Shown here piece by piece: positions 37,201-48,870 of a stretch of DNA of 64,000 bases (its first letter is position 1; each line of letters opens with the position of its first letter). Under the pieces are notes generated by a model that had not been told where the DNA came from, searched no databases, and saw nothing but the letters and a program-made list of their open reading frames with translations. Position numbers and translations under genes: made by a program. The DNA is from Megaleporinus macrocephalus (taxonomy: Eukaryota > Chordata > Actinopteri > Characiformes > Anostomidae), in assembly GCA_021613375.1 (NCBI GenBank), contig CM038702.1, positions 28,413,349 to 28,477,348 of the forward strand. Direction: 5' to 3'.

Positions 37201-39033
37201 TGCCATGACTACTGCCGAACATATGGATAGGGTTGGGTCTTCTGAATGGCTTGTTCATTGTTTCTCTGTATCCATCCATCTGGTAGCTGGTCAGCCACAT
37301 TGGTCCAAAATGAGAGAGCTTCAGTTTGGTTTATGGGCATCCAGAGGTGAGGGTTGATTTGATTGAGGATCCATTCATTTGTTCGTATTGCAGTCTAAGA
37401 TTCTCTTTACCAACACCAAAGTTCAAAGGCATACTTTGGAGTCTTTGTTGTTAATAATTATTAAACAATTCCTCCTTATTAGTAAAGGAGGCTTATTTAA
37501 CTCTTATTTCTCTTTTTTTTCTCTTTGAAAAACACACAACTTAATTCAGGCATTTGTACACTGAGTTTTAGCTCCTCTGAAAATCTAATTTGTTACCGGT
37601 TCTCTTCAGTTAATCAGCTAAACCCATTTAAGTCCAACTCTATCAAACTTTTGTACAGCATCTTTGTAACATTTGACTATGTCATCAGCACAAATAATAA
37701 TTTAACCTTATTAATCATAATGTAATGCAACACATATTAGGAATGACCTCTTTCAGTTTGTTTAGATTTCCACTTTGTTGTCTAATATACTTAGTCCGTA
37801 TACTATGTGCTGAGGCCTATGACTTTGTCCCACATTATGTAGAGGGATAATGTTCGGGGACTGTTTTTCTCAGGAGTGAGATAAAGTGGGTTTGATCACT
37901 TTTGGATGTTTATTTCATGACAGAAAAATAAATGTCCTGTATCCATCCAGCTTTACCCCACTGTTATAGATGGAGCCATAAAATTGTCATAAAACTCTCT
38001 ATTCTGTTAATTTCTGGTTGATTCCAATTTGTTTAGTTGTTATGCTGAACAAAAAGCTAGTTTAGTGACTATAGTCCTGCTCTCGAAATCTGACATTTAA
38101 TATTTAATGTGCTATTTGTCTGTTTATGTAAAGTAAATATGTAGTAACACAGCAGCCTTTATCAGTCGTCAGCAGCAGAAGTGAAATTTTGTTTTAAAAG
38201 CTTAGTTACTTGTAATATAACGCTTCTAAATCAATTAGATTGTCCTGTTGAAAGTAAGTCTCGTGTAATTTAAAAAAAGCCCAGGATAGTTCAGCTACTT
38301 CATTAAATGGCTGATAGTCGTTAAAGTATGAGTATAAACTATATACTAGCTGTAAGGCTATGTATGCGTAGTATATGCTATGTTATTACACTGAAAGGTT
38401 TGCAGAAAACTTTTAATGTAGCCTTTCCACACATTTCATATTAATATGCAGAAACAGGTTTAATTCAGATGTAATAATAGCTAAGGGACAGATTTTTAAT
38501 TAGTTAATCATTATTTGGTGGCATTACTTTTCAACTGCTTAACTTAAACCAAACACCTAGGGTAGTCTACCACAGGTCTTCTCACAATACTTTGCCAATA
38601 ATGTTCCCCCATTCCTTGTGACACATTGTAAAAAAAGACCATTGTTTTAAGGGGTGGTTTTAAAACATTTATATCTGCACTGCCTTAAAATTTTATGGTA
38701 ATTACTATAAGTCGTGGTAAACAGAACAATATTTTGGGTTTTATACCAAGAAATGTATTATTTTCATTAAAAAAACTCAGTGTAAATCAGTCAGGTTTCT
38801 GGGCCTCCTTGGGTCAGGGCTTAGTAACTTTTGTTACAAATTTGGAAGGATTAGGGTCATTGTTCTGTTTATAATCAAGTCCTAAGTCCTAGTTATGACC
38901 AACCAGACTTTCTGGTTATTGATTTATTGGGGTGTTTCTTTAGTATTTCTAAATCATTCTCCTTTCTATTTTCTGAAGTGTACCAGTCCCTTTTCCAGCA
39001 AAAGACCCCTCAACATGATGTTGCCACCCCATC
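37201..39033. other. No gene or repeat recognised
   Basis: AT-rich intergenic sequence. Confidence 0.4.
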
Positions 39034-39249
39034 ATTCTTTAGGGATTGCGTTCTTTAGGAATTGTGTTCTTTAGGGATAGTGTTCTTTAGGGAGTGTGTT
39101 CTTTAGGGATTGCGTTTTTTAGGGATTGCGTTCTTTAGGGATAGTGTTCTTTAGGGATTGCGTTCTTTAGGAATAGCGTTCTTTAGGGATAGTGTTCTTT
39201 AGGGATAGTGTTCTTTAAGGATAGTGTTCTTTAGGGAGTGTGTTCTTTA
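39034..39249. repeat. 16-bp minisatellite, 13 copies plus a partial
   Basis: Units of the form GTTCTTTAGGGATAGT or GTTCTTTAGGGATTGC recur every 16 bp with no length change from 39034 to 39241. Variation is limited to the last four or five bases (ATAGT, ATTGC, AGTGT, AATTGT-like) and single substitutions. An eight-base partial copy ends the array. Confidence 0.97.
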
Positions 39250-41221
39250 CATTAAATACACAATTCTGATCATATGCACAAACACTGGCCAGAGAACACA
39301 CATACAAAAGATTAAATCTTTGTCCTAGTGATCACTTTCAGACTTCCCTGTGACTTTATGCTGGTCTGGGAGTAGGTGCTTCTTGCTTTTGATATAGGGC
39401 TCTCTAAACAGTGGGTGTTAATACCAGTTTCTTTATTACTGTCTTGGGTTAAAGTTGAGCTTTTAAGACTAAAGTTATTCATATAGAAGTCATATTTGTA
39501 GAGATCTACTGTCTCTCTTTTCTAAGATCTTAGCTGAGCTGCTTGGATTTTTCTATGGTATTAGGAAAATAGCATCAATTGCACTTCTTGGCCTATGACG
39601 TGAAAACAGTAGTTGCGTTAACTGACTTGCCAAAAGAAATGTATGGTAACCTGAAATGTGTGGAGTTGTGAAATAAGTGACATCCCAATACAAAGCATTA
39701 TAAGTATTTGTACTGTGTTACCACCGTTTGACTAATTTCTTAAAGTTGTCCACATTATGTATTGTTTATGTTGCTCCTCAGTAAACTATCCAGTATGCAA
39801 CATCATGTACTGTGTACCCTACAACATTGTCACATGACCAACAGGTGGTCACGTCCATGGTTATGGCCTCCTAAAATCAGTGTTACATTATAGGATTCAG
39901 TATATCGTAATATAAGATCTAGCTGCATGCTGAAAGGTTTTGCCAGTGCGTCTTTGGTGTGCTGGAGAAATTCATGCTGGTCACATACGACAAATCAGTA
40001 TGAGAGCAGTATGCAGTAGGCTACTTTGAACAGTTTTATGTTATGCATTACAGCTGTTGCTACAAACTGGTCTTAAGCTGATTGACACTTCTTTCTGCCA
40101 AGAGAGGCCCATGACGTCTGGTCCTGGAATGTACTTCCTGTTTCACGCTGATCATTAAACAAACACAACTCCTAGGGAGAACAGAGCTCTGAGAGAGCAC
40201 ATGACTATGCATTTTACGTAAATACTGCAAACGCCAAGATGACCTTCTGAGTAGAACCATTAGAAGTTATCAGAAGATACCAAAGCAAACTGCAGATCTC
40301 ATGTGCTCTTTATAGGCACATAAATTCTTCATTCACTCTCCAAACATTTCTAGACAGAAAAGTAGTAACCTTTTTACTGTTACTACACTTGTGCCATGCC
40401 AACATGGCATTGATACTAGTGCTTGAATATTCACTTATAAGCTGATGTTTTAGTGTAGACAAACAGGTTGTTTTTGATCACCTTCTGTAATGGTGTTTCT
40501 ACATAACCTGTGGATTCTAACATAATTTATCACAAGCCCAAAAGGCTTTTCTCCAGATTTGCAAAGTTTTGTACCACAGAGGTGCTTTTTATTTTTTCCT
40601 TTTTTTATTTTTTTGGTGACTGTTACGCACCACTGTTTTGAAGCATCTGACAACCATTCTGGTCCCAAAAAAATCAGGGATATAAGATATTTGTGAGGAG
40701 TATTTCATGATCTTTTTAAATCCAACTGGGATAATAATAAAACAAATGTATGCAAGGTTATCATGTATAAGGTACTTATATCCCCTCAATTTTAATTTTT
40801 TTGGTTTAATTTTAATTATTTTAAATAATTGATTACATTTTTTTAAATATTTAAAGAGTTTGAGTTATTTCTATTCAAATGAAGTCAAAAGATTTAGAAA
40901 AATCATTCATTCACAAAGCTATTTTAATAAATGATGTCCTGCAGTTTTATGTCACTATTGAAACAGTAAGAGCTTTAGTCGGTAGGCATTGCATTATTTT
41001 AGCCACAGCCCTGCATTTCACAGCAGGAGGTGAGGCTGCATTCTTGTCCCTCAATACCACATGAGCAGTTAGAACTGTTTTTAAGGAATTGCATCCCAAA
41101 GTCTGAAGATCAGTAACCTTAATAATTATCCCTTTAGAAACATATATTTCTGCAACTATGTAATTAAGAGTTTATGGAAGTGTTAAGTTTGTGTTGTTAA
41201 TAATAAAATGGAATGTTTCTT
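39250..41221. other. No gene or repeat recognised
   Basis: AT-rich intergenic sequence with only short open frames. Confidence 0.4.
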
Positions 41222-41808
41222 TTAATTAAATAAGCATACTTTAGGTACAAAGGCACAGATAGAGAACTGTGATTCGTCACTCCAGAGAACACATCTCCTC
41301 TGCTCTAGAGTCCAGTGGTGGCATGCTTTAAACCACTGCGTCCAACGCTTGGCATTGTGCTTGGTGATGTAAGGCTTGCATGCAGCTGCTTGGCCATTGA
41401 AGCCCATGTTATGAAGCTCTCAGTGCACAGTTTTTGTGCTGATGTAAATGCTAGAGGAGGTTTGGAGACTTTTACACACTACATGCCTCAGCACTCTCTA
41501 TACATTGAGTTGCTGTGGCTCCTAAACAGTTCCACTTTTCAATAATACCTCTCGCAGTTGATTATGGAACTTTATCAAGGAGGAAAGAAATTTCACAAAC
41601 TTACCTGTTAAAAGGGTGGCGTCCTATTGCAGTAGCATGCTTAAATTGAGTGAGCTCTTTAGAAGGACCCATTTTTTCCCAAAATATTTGTAAAGGCAGA
41701 CTGCATGACTAGGTGCCTGATTTTATCCACCTGTTGTATATGGCTTAAAAGAAAATCTGAATTGGATGACTAAGAGGTGTGTCCTAATACTTTTGTCTAT
41801 ATAGTATA
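41222..41808 (-). mobile_element. Degenerate Tc1-like DNA transposon
   Basis: Minus-strand translation of 41222-41407 reads KPYITKHNAKRWTQW, then WTLEQRRCVLWSDESQFSI, then VPKVC, matching the Tc1 core with the first catalytic aspartate. The plus-strand right end, TAATACTTTTGTCTATATAG at about 41789-41808, is the terminal repeat of this very common fish family. The C-terminal third of the transposase is missing at the left and stops occur. The same subfamily is at 13.2-14.0 kb in plus orientation. Confidence 0.88.
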
Positions 41809-41942
41809 TAGACTCACCAAGCGCTTTATTAGGAGCACAGTTCGAGAGTAAGGGGAGGGCCTCCTTTTTCTCTCAAAACTCTCATGGCACAAAATGTTGA
41901 AAATATTCCTTTGAGTTTATGGTCCATGATTGCATTATGAGA
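41809..41942 (-). mobile_element. 3' end of a second Tc1-like family
   Basis: GACTCACCAAGCGCTTTATT is a decayed terminal sequence (reverse of AATAAAGTGGCCGGTGAGT as I recall it). It is followed by decayed C-terminal coding sequence near 41895-41930 (CCTTTGAGTTTATGGTCCAT). It abuts the preceding Tc1 relic directly. Confidence 0.6.
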
Positions 41943-42364
41943 TAAGCTGGCTTCTCTTTTTTCACAATGATTTATTGAAATGAAAAAAGTTTTCATGTTC
42001 TTTCTCATGGAACTGTACTGAATTAAATGCGGTTGCATCATTCTACTAGGCTTTTCGAAATAGTGTGCCCTAATCCAGTGAACCCCACCCAAGGGTTCCA
42101 CCTACAAACCTTTCTACTATATTCTCCACAGAACTACCATATTCTCTATACTCTGACTTATAGCTCAATTGTGAGCAGAGAAAGAATGTACAAGGTTTAT
42201 GTACAAAATGTTTTATGTCACTGATGCAAAGAGTGCAGTATAAAACCTTCCTCTGGGTCTACCATGGTGCTTGGGGCATTTGCTTAGCTTTCTTTATGTG
42301 ATAACCTCAGCATAATGCAATGTCAAGCTCAGGCTGAGGAATGGAATAGGGGGGATATTAAAAT
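41943..42364. other. No gene recognised
   Basis: AT-rich spacer between two mobile-element relics. Confidence 0.35.
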
Positions 42365-42700
42365 TAGATGGTTAGCACTGTCTCCTCACAGTAAGATGAT
42401 CTGGGTTGGATTCCCGGTCCGGGTCGTTCTGTGTGGAGTTTGCATGTTCTCCCCGTGCTTGTGTGGGTTTCCTCTGGGCACTCCGGTTTCCTCCCACAGT
42501 CCAAACACATGCGTGACAGGTTGATCAGTCACTCTAAATTGCCCGTAGGTGTGAGTGCGTAAGTGAGTGTTGGCCATGTGATGGACTGGCAAACTGTCCA
42601 TGGTGTACCCCACCTTCGCCCGATGACACTAGGATTGACTCCAGCCCCCCCATGACCCCGACTAGAGGAATTAAGCGGCAGATAATGGATGGATGAATAA
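42365..42700 (+). mobile_element. tRNA-derived SINE-like repeat
   Basis: The head has GGTTAGCACTGTCTCCTCAC and a B-box-like GGTTGGATTCCCGG. The body has GTGTGGAGTTTGCATGTTCT, then TTTCCTCCCACAGTCCAAAC and CTCTAAATTGCCCGTAGGTG. The end is GATAATGGATGGATGAATAA. This order is that of a repeat found widely in teleosts. The A-box region is degraded. Confidence 0.8.
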
Positions 42701-43124
42701 ACTGATTTTTGTTCACTGGGTGCTTAATGTCATAGAAGGTTTATTTGACATTTTAAAATATGCAGGTTATGGTATTGCATTTGTAGTTTAGCTGTGTAGT
42801 AGCATTGATATGCCCTAGACATTTTTACACAGTACCAGCTTAATAAATAAATAGATACATACATAAATAAAGTGTGAAAACGATGATCTTAAGGTATTGG
42901 GATGTTACTGTCAAGGTGTCTTGAGACATTTCTAATTCCACTGAAAACACAAGTTGGCATGCATTTTTGATGATGTGTAGAATATTGCAAATAATTAATA
43001 ATACTATTAATGATCATTTGAGCATGATTAATACATGTTTTATATAAGCAACCTGCACATGTCTTCTGAAATTAAAAATATTTTGGTGAAGTTTTAGCAA
43101 GTGTTGCGCTGCTATGAGTGGCTC
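42701..43124. other. No gene or repeat recognised
   Basis: AT-rich spacer with a short ATAC/AAAT-rich tract near 42840-42875. Confidence 0.4.
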
Positions 43125-43430
43125 TAACAAAGTGGTGCTGCTGGAGTTTTTAAACACTGTGTCCACTCACTGTCCAGGCTATTAGACATTCCTATCTTGC
43201 TTGTCCACCTTGTAAAGCAATGACAACTCATCTGTTTACATTTGTCATCCTCTAATCCTTCATCAATGGTCATAGTAAGCTGCCCACAGGACACTGTTAG
43301 CTACATATTTCTGGTGGGTGGACTGTTCTCAGAGGTGTTTTTAAAACTCCAGCAGCACTGCTGTGTGATCCCCTTGTCCCATCAAAACACACACTTACAC
43401 ACCACCACCACAGTGTCACCAACCAAATAC
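43125..43430 (+). mobile_element. Fold-back MITE-like element
   Basis: GGTGCTGCTGGAGTTTTTAA near 43132 and TTTTTAAAACTCCAGCAGCA near 43339 are inverted relative to each other, giving a fold-back. CACTCACTGTCCAGGCTATT, the GTCATCCTCTAATCCTTCAT block and CACCACCACCACAGTGTCAC follow in the order known to me from fish genomes. Related copies are at 18.4 and 35.0 kb. Confidence 0.75.
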
Positions 43431-43559
43431 AAGGAGTGAATAAAGCGGGTGCATGCATTAATATCAATAATATTAGTGGACTCAGGAGTTACTACTAAGG
43501 AGATCTCTAGAGAGAAGACATATAGATCCACTTGCTTTAAGAAAGAAAACATCAAAGAG

Positions 43560-43985
43560 AAATACCCAAAAACCCAAGATTAAAAGGACTTTGAACAACC
43601 ATGCCTAACCTAGTTCACCACCGAAACTGCCACCATCAGATAAACACTACTTTCACCTTTAAGAAAGAAACCAAGCTCCACGATCAAGCTTCAAATCTAA
43701 AAAAGTGCAGATGTGTCTGGCCATCCTTCCACTGTGAGAAGACAACTCAACACTATGAGTCTGAAAATATGTGTAACTGATCAAGAAGCCTTTATTAAGA
43801 AACAACAACATACAATAAATGTAAAAAAAAGGAAAACAAACAAATTAGCTGCTGGAGTTCTCAGATAATGGACTGACCACCTCAATGTCCAGTCTTCATC
43901 ATCACTGAATGTGTTTGGAATTATTGGGATGGTGAAAAGAAGAAATGAAAACAGGGAAAAACATTGTCACTTCTGTGTAAAGTAC
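43560..43985 (+). mobile_element. Tc1-like N-terminal fragment
   Basis: Translation near 43709-43800 gives SGHPSTVRRQLNTMSLK, the Tc1 DNA-binding-domain segment (GRPSTVRRQLKTM in related elements). A decayed KKPLLRKK-like part follows. Only about 400 bp remain and no catalytic block is visible. Confidence 0.65.
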
Positions 43986-45719
43986 TGTGTGTGAATAGTA
44001 ACTGTTTTGGATTTTATTATTTATATGAGGGGAAATGACATTATTTATTTAGTTCAAGGCTTAGTTATTACATATTACATATTAAATCTACTACTATCTT
44101 TGTTTGATAAAGTACAAATAATAGTTTATTTAAGCAACATATATGGTTGGATGGTTGCACCACCAGACATTTTTGAATGTTGGAGGCAAACAAAATCTGA
44201 AATGAATTTTGAATGTATTCACTGTGAACTGTTTTATATAAAACAGCCTTTTTGGAAATATAATGGACTTTGACACATTTATGTCACACATTTACACACA
44301 TTTATATCACAAACATCCTTTGCAAGATTTGAGATCTAGTAACCTGCAATTGCACGCAATGTGATGATGAACATTTAGCAGCATTGGTTGTGCTTCAGCC
44401 CCCACTTCCCTATGAATCAGACAATAGTGAGCACATGGACAGAGTATTCAACTTGGAGAAGTTGGCCAAAACTTAGTAAAGGACATCTTCTGAGGATCTG
44501 AGTGAATAATCTACTGTTGATTGTGCATTTGAGGCCAGACTTTCTTTTTGTGACTGTTTGCATATGGATGATAGGGAAGTGTCCCTATTAATATTTTGGT
44601 TTTAGCTAATAATTCTGATTGTTTAATTCTACCTTCTGCCAACTATAGGCTGCCTGTCAGACTGCTAGCACAAGTAAACTGATTAAACGGATATATTAAG
44701 TTATTATATTGAATTTTAGTCTAGAAATCCCATGAAAATGTCAGCATTAATTAATTAGTTTGTATCCACTGCATTAAAGATGCAGAGCAGGCTGAGGAAC
44801 ACAGTGTATGTTCAGGGTTTCAGATCAGGTCATAATTACGAGCTATAGTTTAGAATTATAAGGACAATAAACATGGTCATGAGTTTACTTTGAAAAAAGG
44901 AAACAAGCTAGAACAAGCTTCATAAGATCCTCAGTCAATATTTAAAATCTTTGACCAGTTGTTTAAAATGTCTGCAAAATGAACTTAAGAAGAAAGTAGT
45001 TCAGAGCCGTTTGGTGTGAAATTCTCCCTTTTTCTTATAAAGGTTATTTCGGTTCATTATGTATTTGCCTATTTTTAAGATCATTAACTTCCCATTACGC
45101 ATTTTGTAATGTTTAAAATCTTTAGTTTTCTGGAGTGGTTGGGGGGGGGGCTTAATACGTAAAGTCCTCTGGCGTGGTCTGAAATGCACGGTTTCCATGT
45201 TGACCCACAGTGTAGTGCTGCTTCTTGCAACTTTAGTGAAAGAGCGGAGAAACATTCACACGATCGCTTATTTCCATGATCGATTGTCCCTCCAACGATC
45301 ACGTGACTGGCCCAGTTTTGCTTATGTTTGCGCGCAGAGATTTTGTTACAGTGAGGTTATGCAGTGAGAGTTAAACGCTCCTTTGTTGGCCACTGAGAGA
45401 AACTAATAAAATGAACGCGAGTACAGTTCCAGTTCTTTACGGCTGCTTGTTCTCCCGCTTCTCTGTGCTGTGCGGCGCTCCGTCCAGGGCGTGATGGATG
45501 ACGTAGACGCAGGTGAGCGAGGCCCTCGCTCGGATTCAATATTTCGACGAAACTCCGTGGAAACGCTGATCATTTGACACCGCCTGCAGCGAGCTTTATG
45601 GTATAGAGTCCATTGCGCCCCTGTGCTCACAGGCAGTGCTCAGGTACAACACGCAGCTCAGTAGCGCTTAATAACAAGGGCAGCATCCGTGTCCCGTTTA
45701 ACGGTCGCGCTCCTCTGTT
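43986..45719. other. No gene recognised; GC content rises toward the island
   Basis: AT-rich up to about 45.0 kb, then GC content rises. A run of ten G lies near 45141-45150. Minus-strand open frames near 45357-45630 follow the rising GC content and have no domain. Confidence 0.4.
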
Positions 45720-45960
45720 TGTCCCTGCACTGTGGCGTGTGTTGTTATGGGCCGCCCCGCCAGTGACGGGACGCGGGCCAGCCTTCTAGCGAGCGGGCGC
45801 AGCGCTGCAGGAACGCCGAGTCTCAGCGCTCAGCCCGCGGCCAAGGCGGCTGGGTGATCGTCGCTTCAGGCTCCGATGATCGCATAATAAACGCGAGGAG
45901 AGGCCGCGCGAAAAGAAAGGAAGAGGCGAGGAGCAGAGGGCCGAGGAAAGACGGCCGCTG

Positions 45961-46086
45961 ATGCGGAGAGCAGCAATGGCCTCCGTGCGCGAGACGCCAG
46001 GAGCTTTTCCTCCTTCTGCTCCGCAGGACGAGCGCCTTCCCTGCTGTCAGGCCGGCATGGCGCGCGACGGGAATTTCACGGACTAA
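45961..46086 (+). other. Upstream ORF 1 (41 aa) in likely pde3a leader
   Basis: ATG at 45961 with a second in-frame ATG at 45976 (context GCAATGG: G at -3 and G at +4) opens a frame that ends TAA at 46084-46086, 266 nt before the main start. It is in a different frame from pde3a. It would matter only if transcription begins upstream of 45961. Confidence 0.45.
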
Positions 46087-46224
46087 AAGGCTTGTGCGCG
46101 CTCAAAGCGAGTAGGAATCCTCACCGTGTGTAATCCCCCCTCCTCCCCCTCCCCCCAACTCTCCAGCGCACACAAACACGCACGCGGCACGTCCACTTTC
46201 AGACTTTCTTTTGTTTACTTAAGC

Positions 46225-46239
46225 ATGTGTTTAGCGTGA
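46225..46239 (+). other. Upstream ORF 2 (4 aa)
   Basis: ATG TGT TTA GCG TGA: a minimal upstream frame in the likely leader. Confidence 0.4.
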
Positions 46240-46288
46240 GGAAGAAAAAAGGTGCCTGAGCAAAGACCCTCGTTCTCATCAGCGCGCC

Positions 46289-46333
46289 ATGAAAAGCATG
46301 AAATCGCGTCGGCCGCCCCGCGTGCACGCGTAG
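46289..46333 (+). other. Upstream ORF 3 (14 aa), ends 18 nt before the pde3a ATG
   Basis: ATG at 46289 with a second in-frame ATG at 46298 runs to TAG at 46331-46333. The very short distance to the main start would allow little reinitiation, so it could limit pde3a translation if scanning ribosomes use it. Its -3 base is G and its +4 base is A. Confidence 0.5.
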
Positions 46334-46351
46334 GGCGACTCGCGGTGACCG

Positions 46352-47227
46352 ATGGCAGCCGCGGCGGGCTGTGACGGCGACAGAAGAGCGGCAGAGGCGG
46401 CAGAACACAGGAGCCCGCGGGCCAACGAGCGCAACGGCTACGTGAGCACGTGCGTCACCCCTCTGGAGCAGGACTGCCGCTGCGCGTGTGTGCAGGGGTG
46501 CGGCGGCCTCGCGTCTGCGGCGTGCGTCGCCTGCGTCTCCGTTCTCCTCGCGCTGCTCCTGCGACTGGTGGACTGGGATGCGGAGCGCGGCGGCGTATGC
46601 GGCGCGCGGACATCCTCTCCCTCTGCTCCTCAGCTGGCGGACCCCGGCGCCCTGTGCGGTTTGATCTCGCCCGCCTTCACCCTCCTATGTGCCTTCTTCT
46701 GGCTCGGCCTGTACCTGATCCGCGGCGGCGTGCTCGCCGGCAGCGTCGCGCTTCTGCTGGCCGCGTGTCACGTGGGAGAGGCGTCGGCGCAGTGGCTCGT
46801 GCGCGGCGCCGACGAGCAGCTGCTGTCGTTCACGGCTAGCGCGGCAGTGCTCGCGTGCGTGGCCGGCGCGGCACTCATGGTGGTCCGCCTGGGCCAGGGC
46901 GTCTCCGTCATCGTCTTCGTCAGCGTGGTGCGCGCCCTCGCCCTCATCTCGCTGCAGAAAGTGCGCGCGGGCTGGAGACCGTACGTGGCCTACCTGCTGG
47001 GGGTCATCGGCGTGCTGCTGGCGCGCTATGCTGACCGGCTGCTGCCGAATCAGGGCGCGCAGCGGCGCGAGGGCAGCGCCTCCGTGACGGGCGCGAGGGG
47101 AGACATTCCCGTCTTTAAAAGGCGCAGGAGGTCCAGCTCCGTCGTATCGTCAGACATGGCACATCACGCGCAGTCCAGCAGCAAGTCGCACAGGAGGACC
47201 TCCCTGCCGTGCATTCAGAGGGACCAG
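46352..47227 (+). CDS. pde3a: Phosphodiesterase 3A, coding exon 1 (N-terminal 292 residues)
   Basis: PDE3A is a membrane-associated, cGMP-inhibited phosphodiesterase that hydrolyses cAMP (and cGMP), important in heart, platelets and oocytes. This exon encodes only the N-terminal regulatory region. Six hydrophobic stretches, about residues 52-72, 101-124, 126-147, 160-178, 182-201 and 208-226, fit the membrane-anchoring region of PDE3 enzymes. After them come DIPVFKRRRRSSSVVS (251-266) and KSHRRTSLPCI (278-288), basic phosphorylation motifs. These match mammalian PDE3A much better than PDE3B. Also PDE3A-like are CAFFWLGLYLIRGGV (113-127) and WRPYVAYLLGVIGVLLARY (208-226). The start is fixed by an in-frame TGA at 46346-46348. 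The exon ends CAG/GTAAAA at a phase-0 boundary, as expected from the human gene. The catalytic HD domain lies in later exons outside the window. A teleost duplicate (aa or ab) cannot be told apart here. Confidence 0.95.
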
Positions 47228-47230
47228 GTA

Positions 47231-48870
47231 AAAACTTTCTTCCATCTTTTTTTTTTATTCCTTCAAGCAGCTGCTGTGTGCATGAAGGCGTATGAAGGCG
47301 TGCGGAATCATTATTAGTATTATTATTAGTCTCATCAGCTGTGCAGAACGCAGTGGATCTCAGGCGACTAGGCGGATTAGTACACAGATGAAAAGATGAT
47401 CGTGTTAGAAAGTGTCAAGTAAATGTTTTTGTGCGTGTGGTAGAAACCGAGGGCAATCTGTTCATCACCCCACTCTTCTCTGCTTTGTTTTTATCCATCA
47501 CATTCTGCAACATCAGTAAATGGATTTGCTATTGAAGTCCTGGCACTTTGTTTTTCCGATGTTCTCCCTGAAATGTTCAGCCAGCCGAGGCATCCTAAGA
47601 GTGTAGACTCAGACATAGCAGTAAACCGTCCCATCTTTGTATTGCAAATGTCTTAAAACTGAATCCAAACTGGTGAAGAGCATATTTACATTTTTGCATG
47701 CTCATCTCATTTTTTTACAAAGGCTTACATTATTTTGGGTTTAGCCGGTTGCAAAACCCTTCCAAGGTGTGGTTTTCGTACAGTGCACTTTGCATTGAGG
47801 CTTGATTCGTGTGTGGATGGTTTTGAAGTCGCTTTTATGCCAGATTTTTAATGTGCAGCAAATGAGATTTGGGCCAAATTTATTAATGTTTTGTGTGGGT
47901 TTGTATTGAATTGGATCCAGTGTATGGATTGAGTTGGTGTGTAAAAGAGGGAAAGCTGTCCAGAGGTCTGCTTTTATCAGAGTTAGAAAAAAGCATTATT
48001 TACAGTGCATATGTGTTTACCTTGACCACAACATTGGGCATTCTTTGTGCATCAGTGACGCACATATAATTTTATGTGTCAGTGCTATTTGACTCTTTGA
48101 AAACTTGTTTTAGCTTTCATATCTGGAATTCAGTGTTAAAACTATAACACATCAGTATACACATATATGTTTGGGAGTAAAAAGTTAAATAAATATATTT
48201 AAATACATACATATTTACTTATAATTTGTTTTAATATGGAAGATATACAGCAGCCTCGTTTCTTTCCTTGACAGTCCACTATTATAATTTGCGCCCTCTA
48301 GTGATTAGAGAGATGCTTTCAGGCTTAAAGCTTCTTGGACAAAATGGTTTTGGGCATATTAATGTAAGAAAGTGGAAATACTTAGGCTTTGGAATGGAAG
48401 TGGTGGGTCAGGAAAAAAATGGGTGTTTTTACGTACTCTGACACACAGACACGTGTACGTATGCGTGCATGCATGCATACACCTGGTGCCCACGTGTGCT
48501 GCCTGCAGTGATGCTAGCACTTCTAACCGAAAGAGTGTGTGCAGTTGTCCCATCTGTGAAGTCTGGCAGTGTAAACACATCACTGTGCACTGTTCATGCT
48601 TCCGTGGCCCTGCAATGCCATAGCCATCACCAGTCACACGCAAACACTAGGGGCTCTGAATTTCAGGACAAGGGTCTTTCCGATATAGCACATTATCACA
48701 GTCAGTTTAATTTTTTTATTTATACCATTAATGAAAACATTTTCTACTATATGCTACAAGAATGCCAAACACACCCAACAGAGTTAGTTTTGAATATTGA
48801 CATTGAGCTTTAATTTATGTACCAGAAAATGATCATTTATTTAATGTCATAATCCACTTACAATTACACA
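47231..48870. other. Intron sequence without recognised features
   Basis: No exon or repeat is recognised. Short open frames near 48359-48643 on both strands overlap a GTGCATGCATGC-type stretch. Confidence 0.4.

Larger units (their letters stand above)
45720..47230 (+). promoter_or_regulatory. CpG island, probable pde3a promoter and 5' leader
   Basis: This is by far the most CpG-dense part of the window, with GC-box-like strings such as GGGCCGCCCCGCC near 45750. It runs into and through coding exon 1. I see no convincing TATA box at a defined distance, consistent with a CpG-island promoter with dispersed start sites. The transcription start cannot be placed from sequence alone. Confidence 0.75.

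Noticed and set aside
42365..42450. Functional tRNA gene
   Set aside because: A B-box-like string is present but the acceptor stem and A box are not, and the body continues as a SINE-like repeat.
46450..46839. 129-aa open frame overlapping pde3a exon 1 in another frame
   Set aside because: It lies in a CpG-rich coding exon, where alternative frames stay open by composition, and its arginine-rich product has no domain.
47228..47317. Continuation of the pde3a frame past the donor as a short isoform
   Set aside because: The GTAAAA donor matches the conserved exon end, and the extra 29 residues do not resemble PDE3A. I see no clear polyadenylation signal tied to it.
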